64,000 bases of DNA. It comes from Infirmifilum sp. NZ. GTDB taxonomy: Archaea > Thermoproteota > Thermoprotei > Thermofilales > Thermofilaceae. The notes beneath the pieces were generated by a model, which worked only from the letters and a program-made list of their open reading frames with translations, had not been told where the DNA came from and did not search any database. This document shows, one piece after another, positions 39,412 through 48,485 of this stretch (its first letter is position 1; each line of letters opens with the position of its first letter). Where the stretch lies: NCBI RefSeq assembly GCF_022693705.1, contig NZ_CP094288.1:199089-263088 (forward strand), given 5' to 3'. The translations under genes and the position numbers were made by a program.

Positions 39412-40124
39412 TCCGCGACCACCGGGAAGCCCTCAGCTTCCACCCTCCTCGCAAGCTCGAGTCCACCCTGCGCCACAATCCTCCCAGACACCATGATGAG
39501 CACTTTGTCCGGCTTCACGTACTCGATCGTCGTGGGGTTGTGGCTGACAAGCAGAACCGCTTTCCCGCTGGAGGCCAGCTGCCTAACCTTCTCAGCCAGC
39601 ATCCTCAAACCGTCTATGTCGAGGCCCGAGTCCGGCTCGTCCAGCATCACGACCTTGGGGTTGAAGACCAGCGCCTGCGCCAGCTCGAACCTCTTCCTCT
39701 CACCGCCCGAGAAGCCCACGTGCACACTGCGGTCCGCGTACTCCCTCGGAAGACCCACCTCCTCCAGAGAGCTCTCCACCTTATCCTTCACGCTGACACC
39801 CAGCTTACCCGCAGCCTCTACGAGAAAATTGAACACCTTAACCCCCGGCAGCTCTGGGGGCGACTGGAAGGCGAGGAAGAGACCCCTCCTGGCCCTCTCC
39901 TCCGGCCTCAAAGCCAGCAGATCCTCCCCGTCAAGCAGAGCGCGGCCCTCCGTAACCGTGTACCTGGGGTGGCCCATGAGCGCGAGGAGTAGCGTGCTCT
40001 TCCCGCTGCCGTTGGGCCCCATGATCACTGTAACCACTCCCTTCGGCGCCGTGAAGCTGGCTCCGCGCACTATCCGCTTCCCCTCAACGGCAACCGTTAG
40101 GTTTTCAACAACGAGCCCTTCCAT
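39408..40124 (-). CDS. sufC: SufC ATPase of the Fe-S cluster system
   Basis: A 238-residue ABC-type ATPase with Walker A GPNGSGKSTLLLALMG, the SufC-specific signature FSGGERKRFELAQAL, Walker B VVMLDEPDSGLDIDGL (adding the Asp-Ser-Gly typical of SufC), and the H-loop VSHNPTTIEYV. It powers cluster transfer on SufBD. First gene of the operon; the TATA-like box ctttatattc (minus strand, 40155-40164) lies 35 bases upstream. Confidence 0.92.
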   Translation of the reverse strand: MEGLVVENLTVAVEGKRIVRGASFTAPKGVVTVIMGPNGSGKSTLLLALMGHPRYTVTEGRALLDGEDLLALRPEERARRGLFLAFQSPPELPGVKVFNFLVEAAGKLGVSVKDKVESSLEEVGLPREYADRSVHVGFSGGERKRFELAQALVFNPKVVMLDEPDSGLDIDGLRMLAEKVRQLASSGKAVLLVSHNPTTIEYVKPDKVLIMVSGRIVAQGGLELARRVEAEGFPVVAE

Positions 40125-40154
40125 GCGTATCCCACCGTCATAAACACCTGTTTG

Positions 40155-40164
40155 AATATAAAGG
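40155..40164 (-). promoter_or_regulatory. TATA box of the suf operon
   Basis: Minus-strand ctttatattc is about 35 bases before ATG 40124. No palindrome for an Fe-S sensor is evident nearby. Confidence 0.4.
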
Positions 40165-40171
40165 TTACCGG

Positions 40172-41383
40172 CTAGACAAGCACCCTGAACTCCTCGTTGA
40201 CGAAGACCTTGTGGCTCTCGAGCTCCGCGAGCACACCCCTCCTTACAACACCAGGCAGAGCCTCAGGTGGATATACGCCCGCGAGCCTCCTGCCCCTGAG
40301 GACCCTCATGACTGCTAGGGCGACGAGCGCCGTTGGGTAGGTGATGTAGGTAGCGCCGGGCATGAGCTCGTTAACCCTCCTCTGGCTGGGGAAGACGACG
40401 CTCCTGGATGAGACGGCCCTAGCCCCCCCGACCTCGCCCTCGACGACCACCTTCAGGGCGAAGAAAGCGTCCTCCAGGTCCCCCTCCTCGACTGCGCGGA
40501 TAGCCTCAAGCGGCCCGCTGGGCTCTCTGAGAACCTGGTAAAGGATACTCCTCAGGGGAACCAACCGCCCCCTGACCAGTATCTTCCTGTCCTCCAAGAC
40601 GCCTAGGCGGTAGAGCGCCCTCAGCGTCTCGATGTCGCTCCCGCCGGCGTAGTAGGAGAAGTCCCTTATCCTAAGGAAAGCCGGGATGGTGTAGCTCTCG
40701 TCGTTCGAGACGGAGTAGCAGCGAATCGACCCGATAGGCTCTGGGAACTCGCAGAGCGCTGACTCCGCGAACGGCTCGGACATGAAGTACCTCCCGTTCC
40801 TGTACACCAGGACGGGCGTGGCCACGTTCAGCATCTCCTCCTTGGACCACGAGATTATGAAGGACGAGCCCCGCTGGTCCTCGAGAGACATCACCTTGAC
40901 CGAGTGCGCCCTGTCGAAGTCCTCGTAGGCCTCCCTAGCCAGAATGTTCGAGAGCCCCGGCGAGGCCCCCGCGTTTATCACAGCCGTCACGCCCTCGGCC
41001 AAGAACCTTTTCGACAAGGAGAGCTGCTCAGCCCTCCTCCTCTTCCCCCCGTAGCACGCCAGGTCCACGTAGCCGACCCCAGCCCTCAGCGCGGCCTCCA
41101 TAACCAGGGGGTTCAGGAGAACTTCTCTCTCCCCCACCCTGACGAAGGTTGGGAGGGAGTTCACGACGAAGTCGAAGCCCTTAAGCTTAGCCGCAAGCTC
41201 GTCAACCCTGACGGCGTCCGCCTCCTCAACGGGCACGCCACCTCCCTCGTCGAGGCTCAGGAAGCTCCTAGCCTTCTCGACGTCCCTGTCGAGGCAGACT
41301 ACGCTCTCAGCCACCTTAGTCTTCACAGCCAGCCTAGCCACCACCGAGCCGACCGCACCGCATCCAAGCACAGCAAGCCTCAT
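40172..41383 (-). CDS. Saccharopine-dehydrogenase-like oxidoreductase
   Basis: A 403-residue protein with an N-terminal Rossmann NAD(P) site (VLGCGAVGSVVARLAV), the DLACYGGKRRRAEQLSLSKR segment, and INAGASPGLSNILA with the loop typical of the saccharopine dehydrogenase/reductase family. The second domain (SFIISWSKEEMLNVATPVLV) and the C-terminal TYITYPTALVALAVMR match the substrate domain. These enzymes reduce or oxidise lysine-pathway intermediates, but many archaeal members have other substrates. A TATA-like box lies about 35 bases upstream. It stands alone, divergent from the small DUF2283-like gene. Confidence 0.75.
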   Translation of the reverse strand: MRLAVLGCGAVGSVVARLAVKTKVAESVVCLDRDVEKARSFLSLDEGGGVPVEEADAVRVDELAAKLKGFDFVVNSLPTFVRVGEREVLLNPLVMEAALRAGVGYVDLACYGGKRRRAEQLSLSKRFLAEGVTAVINAGASPGLSNILAREAYEDFDRAHSVKVMSLEDQRGSSFIISWSKEEMLNVATPVLVYRNGRYFMSEPFAESALCEFPEPIGSIRCYSVSNDESYTIPAFLRIRDFSYYAGGSDIETLRALYRLGVLEDRKILVRGRLVPLRSILYQVLREPSGPLEAIRAVEEGDLEDAFFALKVVVEGEVGGARAVSSRSVVFPSQRRVNELMPGATYITYPTALVALAVMRVLRGRRLAGVYPPEALPGVVRRGVLAELESHKVFVNEEFRVLV

Positions 41384-41517
41384 AGCCCTCTAAGAGACTT
41401 TCACGATTGCCTTTAACAATGTTTCCCCTCCCTCATTGTTTAGTGAGGTTCTATAGCATTGACATACTGTGACAAATTCAAGGAAAAGCTTTAATATTGA
41501 ACAATAACAACCAGCAT

Positions 41518-41724
41518 ATGTATCGAAGCTTATACGACGTTTCAACAAACTCTCTTAAAGTAGTAACCCTCGAGGGAAAGGAGCCGGTTAAAACTCTGAA
41601 AGCGGGAGAAGACATCCTCATTCGCGTAGATGAACACGGGAACGTGCTGGAAATAGAGTTCAGAGACCCCAAGAAAATCATATCAACTCTTCTGAAGAGC
41701 TACCTTGAAGCGCCTACAGTCTAA
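41518..41724 (+). CDS. Small DUF2283-like protein
   Basis: A protein of 68 residues from ATG 41518: YDVSTNSLKVVTLEGKEPVK then an AGEDILIRVDEHGNVLEIEF strand pair, which matches the short beta-rich DUF2283 fold (DxxxLYI...DExGNVVGIEI). These proteins are often near toxin-antitoxin genes and act as small stable dimers of unknown role. An earlier in-frame ATG (41497) adds only NNNNQH, so I use the later one, which lies about 25 bases from an AT-rich stretch. Confidence 0.55.
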   Translation: MYRSLYDVSTNSLKVVTLEGKEPVKTLKAGEDILIRVDEHGNVLEIEFRDPKKIISTLLKSYLEAPTV

Positions 41725-41813
41725 CCAGGAAGCTAGACTTTATAGGCGTCGTTTTCTCCCCCCTGCGAAAGAGATTAGAGTAAGGTCCTTTTCACAGTAA
41801 GCCGGGATTGTGC

Positions 41814-42461
41814 TTGAGGATCGTGGTAGTCGGTGGAGGCTACATCGGGTTCTTCCTCGCTAAGTACTTCGCCCGTAGGGGTGACAGGGTGGTCGTGGTC
41901 GAGAAAAGGAAGCCCCTGTGCGACAAGATAGCGAAGGAGATCGACGCGACTGTATTCTGCGGTGACGCGACGCGAGTGGAGGTATTAGAGGACGCTGAAG
42001 TCGATAAAGCAGACGTGCTGTTAGCCGTGACTGGCCGCGACAACGTCAACATCCGAGTTGCAGAGCTGGCTAAGAAGAGGTTTGGAGTCCCCCTGGTGGT
42101 GGTTCGCGTAGACGAGGCTGAGAACATGCGGAAAGCGATAGAGGCTGGGGCCGATAAGGTGGTATGCATGGACGACTTCGCCGAGTACTTTGCCAGGGTT
42201 GTGACCGCTAAAGGTTACAGGTACCTCTCGAGCTTCGATGGTGAAGCCATCCTCGAGGTCGACGTCCCGCCGGACTCTCCAGTAATCGGGCAGGACGCGC
42301 GGGAGATTGAGAGCAGGGGCGTTCGCCTGCTCCTCGTAGTCCAGGACGGAAGACCAGTGATCCCATCGAGCGAATACGTGGTCAAAGCCGACGACAAGTT
42401 GATAGTTTTCGGCAGGAAAGAGGAGCTGGAGGAGTTTCTGGACTACGCGTTCAGCGGGTGA
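41814..42461 (+). CDS. TrkA-type NAD-binding (RCK) protein
   Basis: The 215-residue protein has an N-terminal Rossmann domain, IVVVGGGYIGFFLAKYFA with a following acidic Glu (VVVEKRKPLCDKI), FCGDATRVEVLEDAEV, and a C-terminal TrkA-C subdomain (SPVIGQDAREIESRGVRLLL ...VKADDKLIVFG). Such proteins gate potassium channels and transporters when they bind NAD or ATP. TTG 41814 follows a TATA-like site by about 25 bases; TTG 41808 and GTG 41823 are alternatives. Its stop overlaps the MscS gene start (ATGA), so the two are linked functionally. Confidence 0.8.
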   Translation: MRIVVVGGGYIGFFLAKYFARRGDRVVVVEKRKPLCDKIAKEIDATVFCGDATRVEVLEDAEVDKADVLLAVTGRDNVNIRVAELAKKRFGVPLVVVRVDEAENMRKAIEAGADKVVCMDDFAEYFARVVTAKGYRYLSSFDGEAILEVDVPPDSPVIGQDAREIESRGVRLLLVVQDGRPVIPSSEYVVKADDKLIVFGRKEELEEFLDYAFSG

Positions 42462-43195
42462 TGCAGGTGGACGCTTTGCCTGAGAGTCTGATCTTGTTCC
42501 TGGCCTCGCTCGTAGGCACCGTTATCGCCGGAAAGCTGTTCTCATGGGCTGTGAGGAGAACGCTCGGTAGGGTGAACAAGGTTCTGGGGGATGCTCTAGC
42601 CAGGTTTGGGAGCTGGGGTATATACCTTACCGGCTTCCTCTTCTCGCTGGAGCACCTGAACCTGAGGCTCGAGGTTCTCTTGATCTTCTTCGGGGCCCTA
42701 GCGGCGATGCTCCTCCTCGGCCTCAAGGACGTTTTGCCCAACGTTGTCGCCCGACACATGCTCGAGATATACAGGCCCTTTAAAGTCGGGGACTGGATCG
42801 AGGTGGACGGGAACGTTGGGAGGGTCGTGGACATCGACGACCTCTACACGGTAATCCTGACGGTTTACCACGAGAGGGTTTACATACCGAACACTGCACT
42901 GCTGAAGAAGCAGGTTGTGAACATAACGAGGAGTGAGGGGGTAGACGTGGTGACGTCCTTCGAGGTGCCCGTGACCGGTGACATCGGCAAGCTGATCACC
43001 CGCCTCGAGAGATCGCTCAAGAAAGAGCTCGAGGAGGAGGTGATGGAGGGAGAGCCCGAGGTCTGGCTTTCAGGGATCTCTGGCGGCAAGGCGCGGCTAA
43101 CGGTCAGAACCCGCATTGGAAACCCTAACAGGGTTCCGGAGGTGAGGTCGAAGATCCTACTCTCTGTTGCAAAGGTTATCTCGGAGCCGGGCTAG
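42458..43195 (+). CDS. MscS-family mechanosensitive channel
   Basis: A 245-residue channel of the MscS family that releases solutes under membrane tension: two to three membrane helices (FLASLVGTVIAGKLFSWAVR, LLIFFGALAAMLLLGLKD), the pore-lining NVVARHMLEIYRPFKVGDWI segment, and the C-terminal beta domain (GRVVDIDDLYTVILTVYHERVYIPNTALLKK). Its ATG overlaps the TrkA gene stop by four bases. Coupling of a NAD-binding RCK gene with an MscS gene suggests ion and osmotic regulation in one operon. Confidence 0.85.
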   Translation: MMQVDALPESLILFLASLVGTVIAGKLFSWAVRRTLGRVNKVLGDALARFGSWGIYLTGFLFSLEHLNLRLEVLLIFFGALAAMLLLGLKDVLPNVVARHMLEIYRPFKVGDWIEVDGNVGRVVDIDDLYTVILTVYHERVYIPNTALLKKQVVNITRSEGVDVVTSFEVPVTGDIGKLITRLERSLKKELEEEVMEGEPEVWLSGISGGKARLTVRTRIGNPNRVPEVRSKILLSVAKVISEPG

Positions 43196-44546
43196 CTCTG
43201 CGCCTCCTCTGGTAAAGGTAGTAAAATATCAGCCCCGCCGCGAGCCACGCGAAGCCCACGTTTCTCCCCTCCTCGTGGGACCACACGACCATTAACCACA
43301 TCACCGCCGTCGATAACGCTCCCAGAAGCGCCGATACTGGGAACTCCACCCTCCTGCCCTTCACCCTGACGGGAATGTTGCCCGGAACCTTGAAGGGCCT
43401 GTACCTGTACGGATCCTTGAGCCTGAGCGCAATCACCGACAGGTTGACGATGGTGTAGGATATCAGTGCGCCGAAGTTGTAGAGGTCTGCGGCGAGCCCG
43501 AGGTGGCCGACCACTGCAAGAGCGAGCTGCACAACGGCAAATATGAGCACAGCACGGTAGGGCGTGAGGAACCTCGGGTGAAGCTCGCTCAGCCACTCCG
43601 GCAGCATTCCCTCCTTCCCCATAGCGTAGGCCATCCTTGAAACCCCCACGATTCCCGTGTTCGTGGCCACGTAGCACACGGTCATCCCGATGAACGAGAC
43701 CCATAGGCTCAGCGCCTCGCCGTAGGGGAGGTGCTCCGCGACCACAACCGCTGGATCCTTGTAAGACGCCGCGAGCCTCTCCCACCCTACAACGCCGATC
43801 GCCAGGGTTGAGAAAGCGATCGCGAAGCCTATGACTACAGCGCTAACGAACTTTACGGCCAGGGGTATGGTTCTGCCTGCCCTTCTCGTCTCCTCGGCTG
43901 TCTGGGATATCACCTCTATCCCTAAGTAGGAGGCCATCGCGAGCGTCGAGGCATAGATAAAGTCGTGCAGTGTTGGGTTTACCCCGATCTTCACCTGGTC
44001 GAAGAAGGGCTTGAAGCTGGTGAGGTAGCCGAGGCTCATTATCACCAGCAGGCCTGATATGTCGGCAAGGACTAGCGCAGAGCTGAACCTCGCCGACTCC
44101 CTGATTCCCAGAATGTTCAGCGCCACGAGGACGGCTACGAGGATAGAAGCTGTCATGCCGAAGTAGGGGTCGCGGTGGAGGACCGGGAAGAGGTGCCCCA
44201 AGTACCCCGTTGTCGCGAGGGCGAAGATCGAGCCTGTCACTATGTAGTCGAGGAGGAGGCTCCAGCCGCTTATAAAAGCAGCCAGCCTCCCGAAGGCCCT
44301 TTCAGCGAACTTCATCCCTCCACCAGCCTCCGGGATCGCGGAGCTCAGCTCGGCGTAGCTTAAGGCGGTAAGGAGGTAGGAGATCGAAGCCACCGCGAAC
44401 GCTACGGGGGTTGCGGGACCAGCGTAGGACGCCACCAAGCCTAGGGTCATGTAGATGCCGGCTCCCACGTCGGCGTAGCCGAAGCTGAAGACGCCGAGAA
44501 GACCAATCCTCCTTTTAAGCCTCTGCTCTCCCTCCGAACCAGGCAC
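43176..44546 (-). CDS. APC-family amino acid permease
   Basis: A 456-residue transporter with 12 predicted membrane helices. The N-terminal FSFGYADVGAGIYMTLGLVA and the SSAIPEAGGGMKFAERAFG loops match the amino acid-polyamine-cation superfamily. It would import or exchange amino acids. The gene converges with the MscS gene (20-base overlap at the ends). No other uptake gene is linked. Confidence 0.8.
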   Translation of the reverse strand: MPGSEGEQRLKRRIGLLGVFSFGYADVGAGIYMTLGLVASYAGPATPVAFAVASISYLLTALSYAELSSAIPEAGGGMKFAERAFGRLAAFISGWSLLLDYIVTGSIFALATTGYLGHLFPVLHRDPYFGMTASILVAVLVALNILGIRESARFSSALVLADISGLLVIMSLGYLTSFKPFFDQVKIGVNPTLHDFIYASTLAMASYLGIEVISQTAEETRRAGRTIPLAVKFVSAVVIGFAIAFSTLAIGVVGWERLAASYKDPAVVVAEHLPYGEALSLWVSFIGMTVCYVATNTGIVGVSRMAYAMGKEGMLPEWLSELHPRFLTPYRAVLIFAVVQLALAVVGHLGLAADLYNFGALISYTIVNLSVIALRLKDPYRYRPFKVPGNIPVRVKGRRVEFPVSALLGALSTAVMWLMVVWSHEEGRNVGFAWLAAGLIFYYLYQRRRRASPAPR

Positions 44547-44576
44547 AAAAGTGACAGTATCTTTAAGCTAAAAACT

Positions 44577-45395
44577 TTAGACGATCTCGGAGAGGGGGAC
44601 GGCGTGGAGGAGCATGTGAGGAATCACGCGGAAAGCCTCCGCCATCTCGGAGCCTATGGCTGCTCCGAAGGCGGCCGCTAGCGTTTCAAGCTGCTGGACG
44701 GTCACAGGCCACGTGGCCTCGAACTGGCTCCTGTGCTTCGAGAGAGCCTCGATCTTACGCGTGAATGTTCCCGAGACGTCGTGGAAGTAGTTCGGCCTAG
44801 CAGTGTAGTAGTAAACGACGGCGGCGACGAGGTGAGGTGGGAGGTCGCGAAGGACGAGGGGGAGGGGGGACAACATAACAGCCTCTGAGACCAGCCAGCC
44901 GGTAATTCTGTGGTCGGGGTGGGCCTCGTACATCAGCCAGGGATCGGGAGCCAGCACCACGTCGGGCTTCTCCTCGCGGATCGCTCTGATCACGCGGCTT
45001 CGAGCTTCAGGCGTGTAGGGAAGCTGGGTGTCAGGGTAGTCGAGCCAGTGAATCCTCGTGACCCCGATGACTTTAGCGGCCTCCTCCTGCTCGCGGCGCC
45101 TGGTCTCAGCGAGCTTACGGGGATCTAGCGAGGGGTCTGAGGCGCCCATCGAGCCGTCGGTCATCGTAAGGTAGACTACCTCGACGCCCTTGTCGGCCAG
45201 GTCCGCCAGTGTTCCCCCGGCGCCGAACTCGCAGTCATCGGGGTGCGGCTGGACGCAGAGCACCTTCCTTGCACCCTCGAAGGGCGCGCCTATCTCCGGG
45301 AAAGCTTCGAGCGCGAGCTCCCTGAGGGCCCGCGTGAGGCCGAGCCTGGAGACGAGCTGCCTCACTCTTTGAGTGTTTTCAGCGGGAAACCCCAC
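44577..45395 (-). CDS. PIG-L (LmbE-type) deacetylase
   Basis: The 272-residue enzyme of the GlcNAc-PI de-N-acetylase family has the zinc motif VLCVQPHPDDCEFGAG (HPDD), TMTDGSMGASDPSLDPRKLAE, and AHPDHRITG with the second His. The family removes acetyl groups from sugars or lipids, for example GlcNAc-inositol or mycothiol-type conjugates. It lies close to, and in the same direction as, the CDP-alcohol phosphotransferase genes (52 bases between), so a role in sugar-inositol or lipid processing is reasonable. The substrate is not defined. Confidence 0.85.
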   Translation of the reverse strand: MGFPAENTQRVRQLVSRLGLTRALRELALEAFPEIGAPFEGARKVLCVQPHPDDCEFGAGGTLADLADKGVEVVYLTMTDGSMGASDPSLDPRKLAETRRREQEEAAKVIGVTRIHWLDYPDTQLPYTPEARSRVIRAIREEKPDVVLAPDPWLMYEAHPDHRITGWLVSEAVMLSPLPLVLRDLPPHLVAAVVYYYTARPNYFHDVSGTFTRKIEALSKHRSQFEATWPVTVQQLETLAAAFGAAIGSEMAEAFRVIPHMLLHAVPLSEIV

Positions 45396-45446
45396 ACGCT
45401 ACTCCGCGCTCCACGCGCTAAAAGTTTTTCGCGGCAGCCCTCCTTC

Positions 45447-46571
45447 CTAGCCCCTCAAGTGCTCCACGGATAAGGCTGTGTAGACAAGCGCGGTGATAGC
45501 CGCGTGGGTCAGTGACAGCGCAAGCCCGTAAACAGGCACTCCCAGCGCGGATGAGAGGAGGAAGTAGAGGATGTAAGTGTTCCTCCTCCCGTCTACCTTC
45601 GCGAAGGCCCTGCCCAGGCTACCGGCCTCCTTCAGGGTCGCGCCTGAAGCTATGTGAAACTGCAGGTACAGGTGCTTGATGTAGCTGTTTGCGATGAGCA
45701 TCGCGAAGCCGAGGATCAGGGCCAGCGTGTCCATTGCCCTGCTGTAGCACCCGAGGGCGTAAGCCGCATACCATGCCAGCTCGTAGAGGGTGTCAGCAGT
45801 GTGCTCTAGAAGCCCCAGCTTCGACGCAACCCCCCTAACCCTAGCTAGTTTCCCGTCGACTCCGTCGAGGATCCCCACAAGGTAGGCTGTGAGGCTACCG
45901 GCTACGAAGCTACCCTGCAGGAAGAGCACCAGCGGCACGGCGGCGAGAGCGTTCACCAGCAGCGTGATCCTGTTAGGGGTCACCCAATTGAAGCGTCCGA
46001 CAAGCCTCACCAGTGCATTCTCAAGGGGTGCGTTGAGCTTAGACGTGAAGTGCACTCCCTTCTGAGCCCTCCTCAGGAGCCACTTCTCCAACGAAGGCCC
46101 GCTTTTGAAGATCGCAACGCTGTCCGCGCTCAAATCCACAATAGGTAAACCGCGCAGAGCGATGATCCTCTCGTAAAGCGCTGAAAGGGGTGTACAGGCT
46201 AGTTGCCCCCACAACTCCTTGATCAGCTTGCCCGTAAGCTTTAAAGCGACGAGCTCGGACCCTAGCTGGAAGGCCGTCTCCCCCCTGCTCTCAGCGATGG
46301 CCCTCAAAGACTCCACGCTGAATAGGGTATCTGCGCGCGCAACAAGAACCTCTTCCCCCGCATCGACGTCAGGAGTGCCTGCCTGCGCGGGCAATCCGTA
46401 GGCTACGAGAACTCTAACGGCGTCCTCAGCACAGGCTCCTACAACGCATAGCGTCAACCCTGCCCTGGCGTACTCCCTCGCAATCCTCACTATGAGGGGT
46501 GTGCTGAACACCTCGACTTTCACCGGTAGACATGGGTCTGGGAGATCGCAGGTCGTTAGCAAAGCCTTCAC
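45447..46571 (-). CDS. CDP-alcohol phosphatidyltransferase with a degenerate nucleotidyltransferase-like N-terminus
   Basis: A 374-residue protein in two parts. Residues 1-175 resemble the nucleotidyltransferase (IPCT-like) half of archaeal inositol-phosphate fusion enzymes but lack the AAGxGxRL...PK signature, so they are probably inactive. Residues 180-374 form a six-helix CDP-alcohol phosphotransferase: motif D236-x-x-D239-G-x-x-A-R244, then G253-x-x-x-E256-x-x-x-D260, with Glu at the third Asp position. It would join a CDP-alcohol with a second polar alcohol to give a phosphodiester (a phospholipid head group or a compatible solute such as di-myo-inositol phosphate). Overlaps the upstream gene by four bases. 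Confidence 0.75.
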   Translation of the reverse strand: MKALLTTCDLPDPCLPVKVEVFSTPLIVRIAREYARAGLTLCVVGACAEDAVRVLVAYGLPAQAGTPDVDAGEEVLVARADTLFSVESLRAIAESRGETAFQLGSELVALKLTGKLIKELWGQLACTPLSALYERIIALRGLPIVDLSADSVAIFKSGPSLEKWLLRRAQKGVHFTSKLNAPLENALVRLVGRFNWVTPNRITLLVNALAAVPLVLFLQGSFVAGSLTAYLVGILDGVDGKLARVRGVASKLGLLEHTADTLYELAWYAAYALGCYSRAMDTLALILGFAMLIANSYIKHLYLQFHIASGATLKEAGSLGRAFAKVDGRRNTYILYFLLSSALGVPVYGLALSLTHAAITALVYTALSVEHLRG

Positions 46572-48430
46572 TGCTCCTCACCCCCCAGGTGTCTGACGAT
46601 CTTCTCAGAAAAGGAGGTGTAGATGTCGCTGAAAACCCTCTGCAGCTGCCGTGCGAGATCGTAAAGGAAGAACGCGAGGACACTTACCCCGATCAGAGAG
46701 ACCACGGCCGAGAGCATTGAGCCGTAGAGTGGGAGGCTTTTAACCAGGGGGGCAACTAAAGCGGCTAGAACCCATCCGATGACCACGTAGAATACGTCGA
46801 CGAGCATGTGCATAGCCATGCTCTGGGTTATCTTCATCGCCCTAGCAACCCTGTCCACTGCGAGGTCGACGAAGAACTTCACTGAGGCTAGAATTCGGTA
46901 ACCGTAGTAGAGCAGAGCCATAAGCTCCGCGAGCGAGAGGAGATCCGCTACTGTGATGGAGCGCGCGTAAATCTCGGCCAGCGGAAAGCCTCCAACGCTG
47001 CCCTTAGCCGTGTCGATGATGATGAAGATGAAAACCAGCGCAATGCCACTATTCACGATGCTCTCCAAGTGCCTCCTGACGACGACGTGCGGGATCTCCA
47101 CTTTTGGCCTGGGCCTCTCCCTCTCCCTCCTCCTCGGCGCGGCAACACGTTCCCTAAAGATGGCGTGGAGTAGGCCTGCAAGCGCCACCAACCCCTGTGC
47201 CAAGTATAGGTACTCGAGAAACACGGGGGCAGGGCTCCCGGTGCCGAGGAAGAAGATTGGCGTGACGAGCCAGCGGAGACTCCTGCTGGAGATAGTTACG
47301 AGGAGTCCGCTGCCCTCCCTCATGGCGTTGCACAGTGAAAGCGACGAGATGAGCAGAGACGTCCACAGAGGGTCGGTTCTAATGAGGCTTGAAACGAGCA
47401 GGGCATCCACGAGAGTGCTGGAGAACCACACGGCGACTCTCGCATTCGACGAGCCTGTTAGCGCGTGCAAAGCCTCTCCTGCATCCACGAGAGCTAGGGC
47501 GGCGTAAGCGAGTAGCAGGGCTGGGAGGAGAGCTTGCCAGCTGCTCCCAGCAAGGAGTAACGTAGCCCAGTAGAGGGGGACCGAGAGAGAACCCAGGGCA
47601 AGAGCGGTTAGAGAAGGGTTGAAGCCTGAGAGCCGCGAGGCAATCAGCGAAGTTATTGGACGGGTGAGGAGCCTGGAGAGGATATCGTTCGTCCTCAACG
47701 CGTCGCGCCTTAAGAGCTGGGTCAGCCTTGCACGCGCCTCCGCTAGGTCCTCTGGCGTGTCGATGTCCTTCCAGTACAGCCCAGTCACGTCTACGTAGTC
47801 TAGCTCGCCATCCCTAGCCGCCAAGTCGAGAGCGTCGCCTATGGATGCAGTTGGCCCCTTAGCATTTATCGCCTCCTCGACGTAGCGCCTCGCCTTCTCC
47901 CGGAACAGTATCAGGCCTGTGTCAATTCCGTACATGTAACCCGCGCCTTTTCCAACTCTTTTCACCTCGCCGTCCTTGATCACTAGCTGGAGGCCCTCGT
48001 GGAGATCAGGCCTAGGAGGCTTCCTGTCGAGGCACACCGTGAAGGCTTTACCGCTCTTCCTGCTCAGGAGCTTGGCCAGAATAGCATCCTCGAAAATGTG
48101 GTCTGACATCACGACTAGAAACGGAGGTTCCACGTGCCTTAAAGCAGTGTAGACTGTGTACAGGTTGCCGAACTCAGGGGCTTCTCCGACCACTAGGACA
48201 ACGGCTTGACCCCTGAGCTTCCCCTTGAAAGTCTCGGCAAACTCGGAGCGGGTCACGACGAGGATGTTCTTCAGGCCCGCTTTCCTGAGCTTTGAGATGT
48301 TCCACTCCACTATGCTGAGACCCTCCCTCAGCTCCATCAGGCCTTTGGGCATCTCGAGGCTGTAAGGGCGGAGCCTGCTCGCTACTCCCGCAGCTACTAT
48401 GACTGCTGTGGCCACCTGGCCGGAGAACAC
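46568..48430 (-). CDS. Nucleotidyltransferase (IPCT-like) fused to an inactive CDP-alcohol phosphotransferase domain
   Basis: A 620-residue protein (GTG 48430; the frame extends to 48451). The N-terminus (about 1-230) is an active-looking nucleotidyltransferase like inositol-1-phosphate cytidylyltransferase: VIVAAGVASRLRPYSLEMPK, the metal-site VMSDHIFED and DIDTPEDLA. The middle (about 250-430) is a CDP-alcohol phosphotransferase membrane domain whose catalytic motif has decayed: DAGEALHAL in place of D-x-x-D-G-x-x-A-R, and Ala, Ser and Val at the later Gly, Asp and Asp. The C-terminal 190 residues are an extra four-helix membrane domain not seen in the known fusions. It complements its operon partner, which has the reverse pattern. 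Confidence 0.72.
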   Translation of the reverse strand: MFSGQVATAVIVAAGVASRLRPYSLEMPKGLMELREGLSIVEWNISKLRKAGLKNILVVTRSEFAETFKGKLRGQAVVLVVGEAPEFGNLYTVYTALRHVEPPFLVVMSDHIFEDAILAKLLSRKSGKAFTVCLDRKPPRPDLHEGLQLVIKDGEVKRVGKGAGYMYGIDTGLILFREKARRYVEEAINAKGPTASIGDALDLAARDGELDYVDVTGLYWKDIDTPEDLAEARARLTQLLRRDALRTNDILSRLLTRPITSLIASRLSGFNPSLTALALGSLSVPLYWATLLLAGSSWQALLPALLLAYAALALVDAGEALHALTGSSNARVAVWFSSTLVDALLVSSLIRTDPLWTSLLISSLSLCNAMREGSGLLVTISSRSLRWLVTPIFFLGTGSPAPVFLEYLYLAQGLVALAGLLHAIFRERVAAPRRRERERPRPKVEIPHVVVRRHLESIVNSGIALVFIFIIIDTAKGSVGGFPLAEIYARSITVADLLSLAELMALLYYGYRILASVKFFVDLAVDRVARAMKITQSMAMHMLVDVFYVVIGWVLAALVAPLVKSLPLYGSMLSAVVSLIGVSVLAFFLYDLARQLQRVFSDIYTSFSEKIVRHLGGEEQ

Positions 48431-48485
48431 TACTGCTGCACCTGCGCACAAGCAAACCCGTTTAAACGAGTAATAAGTTTAACCC

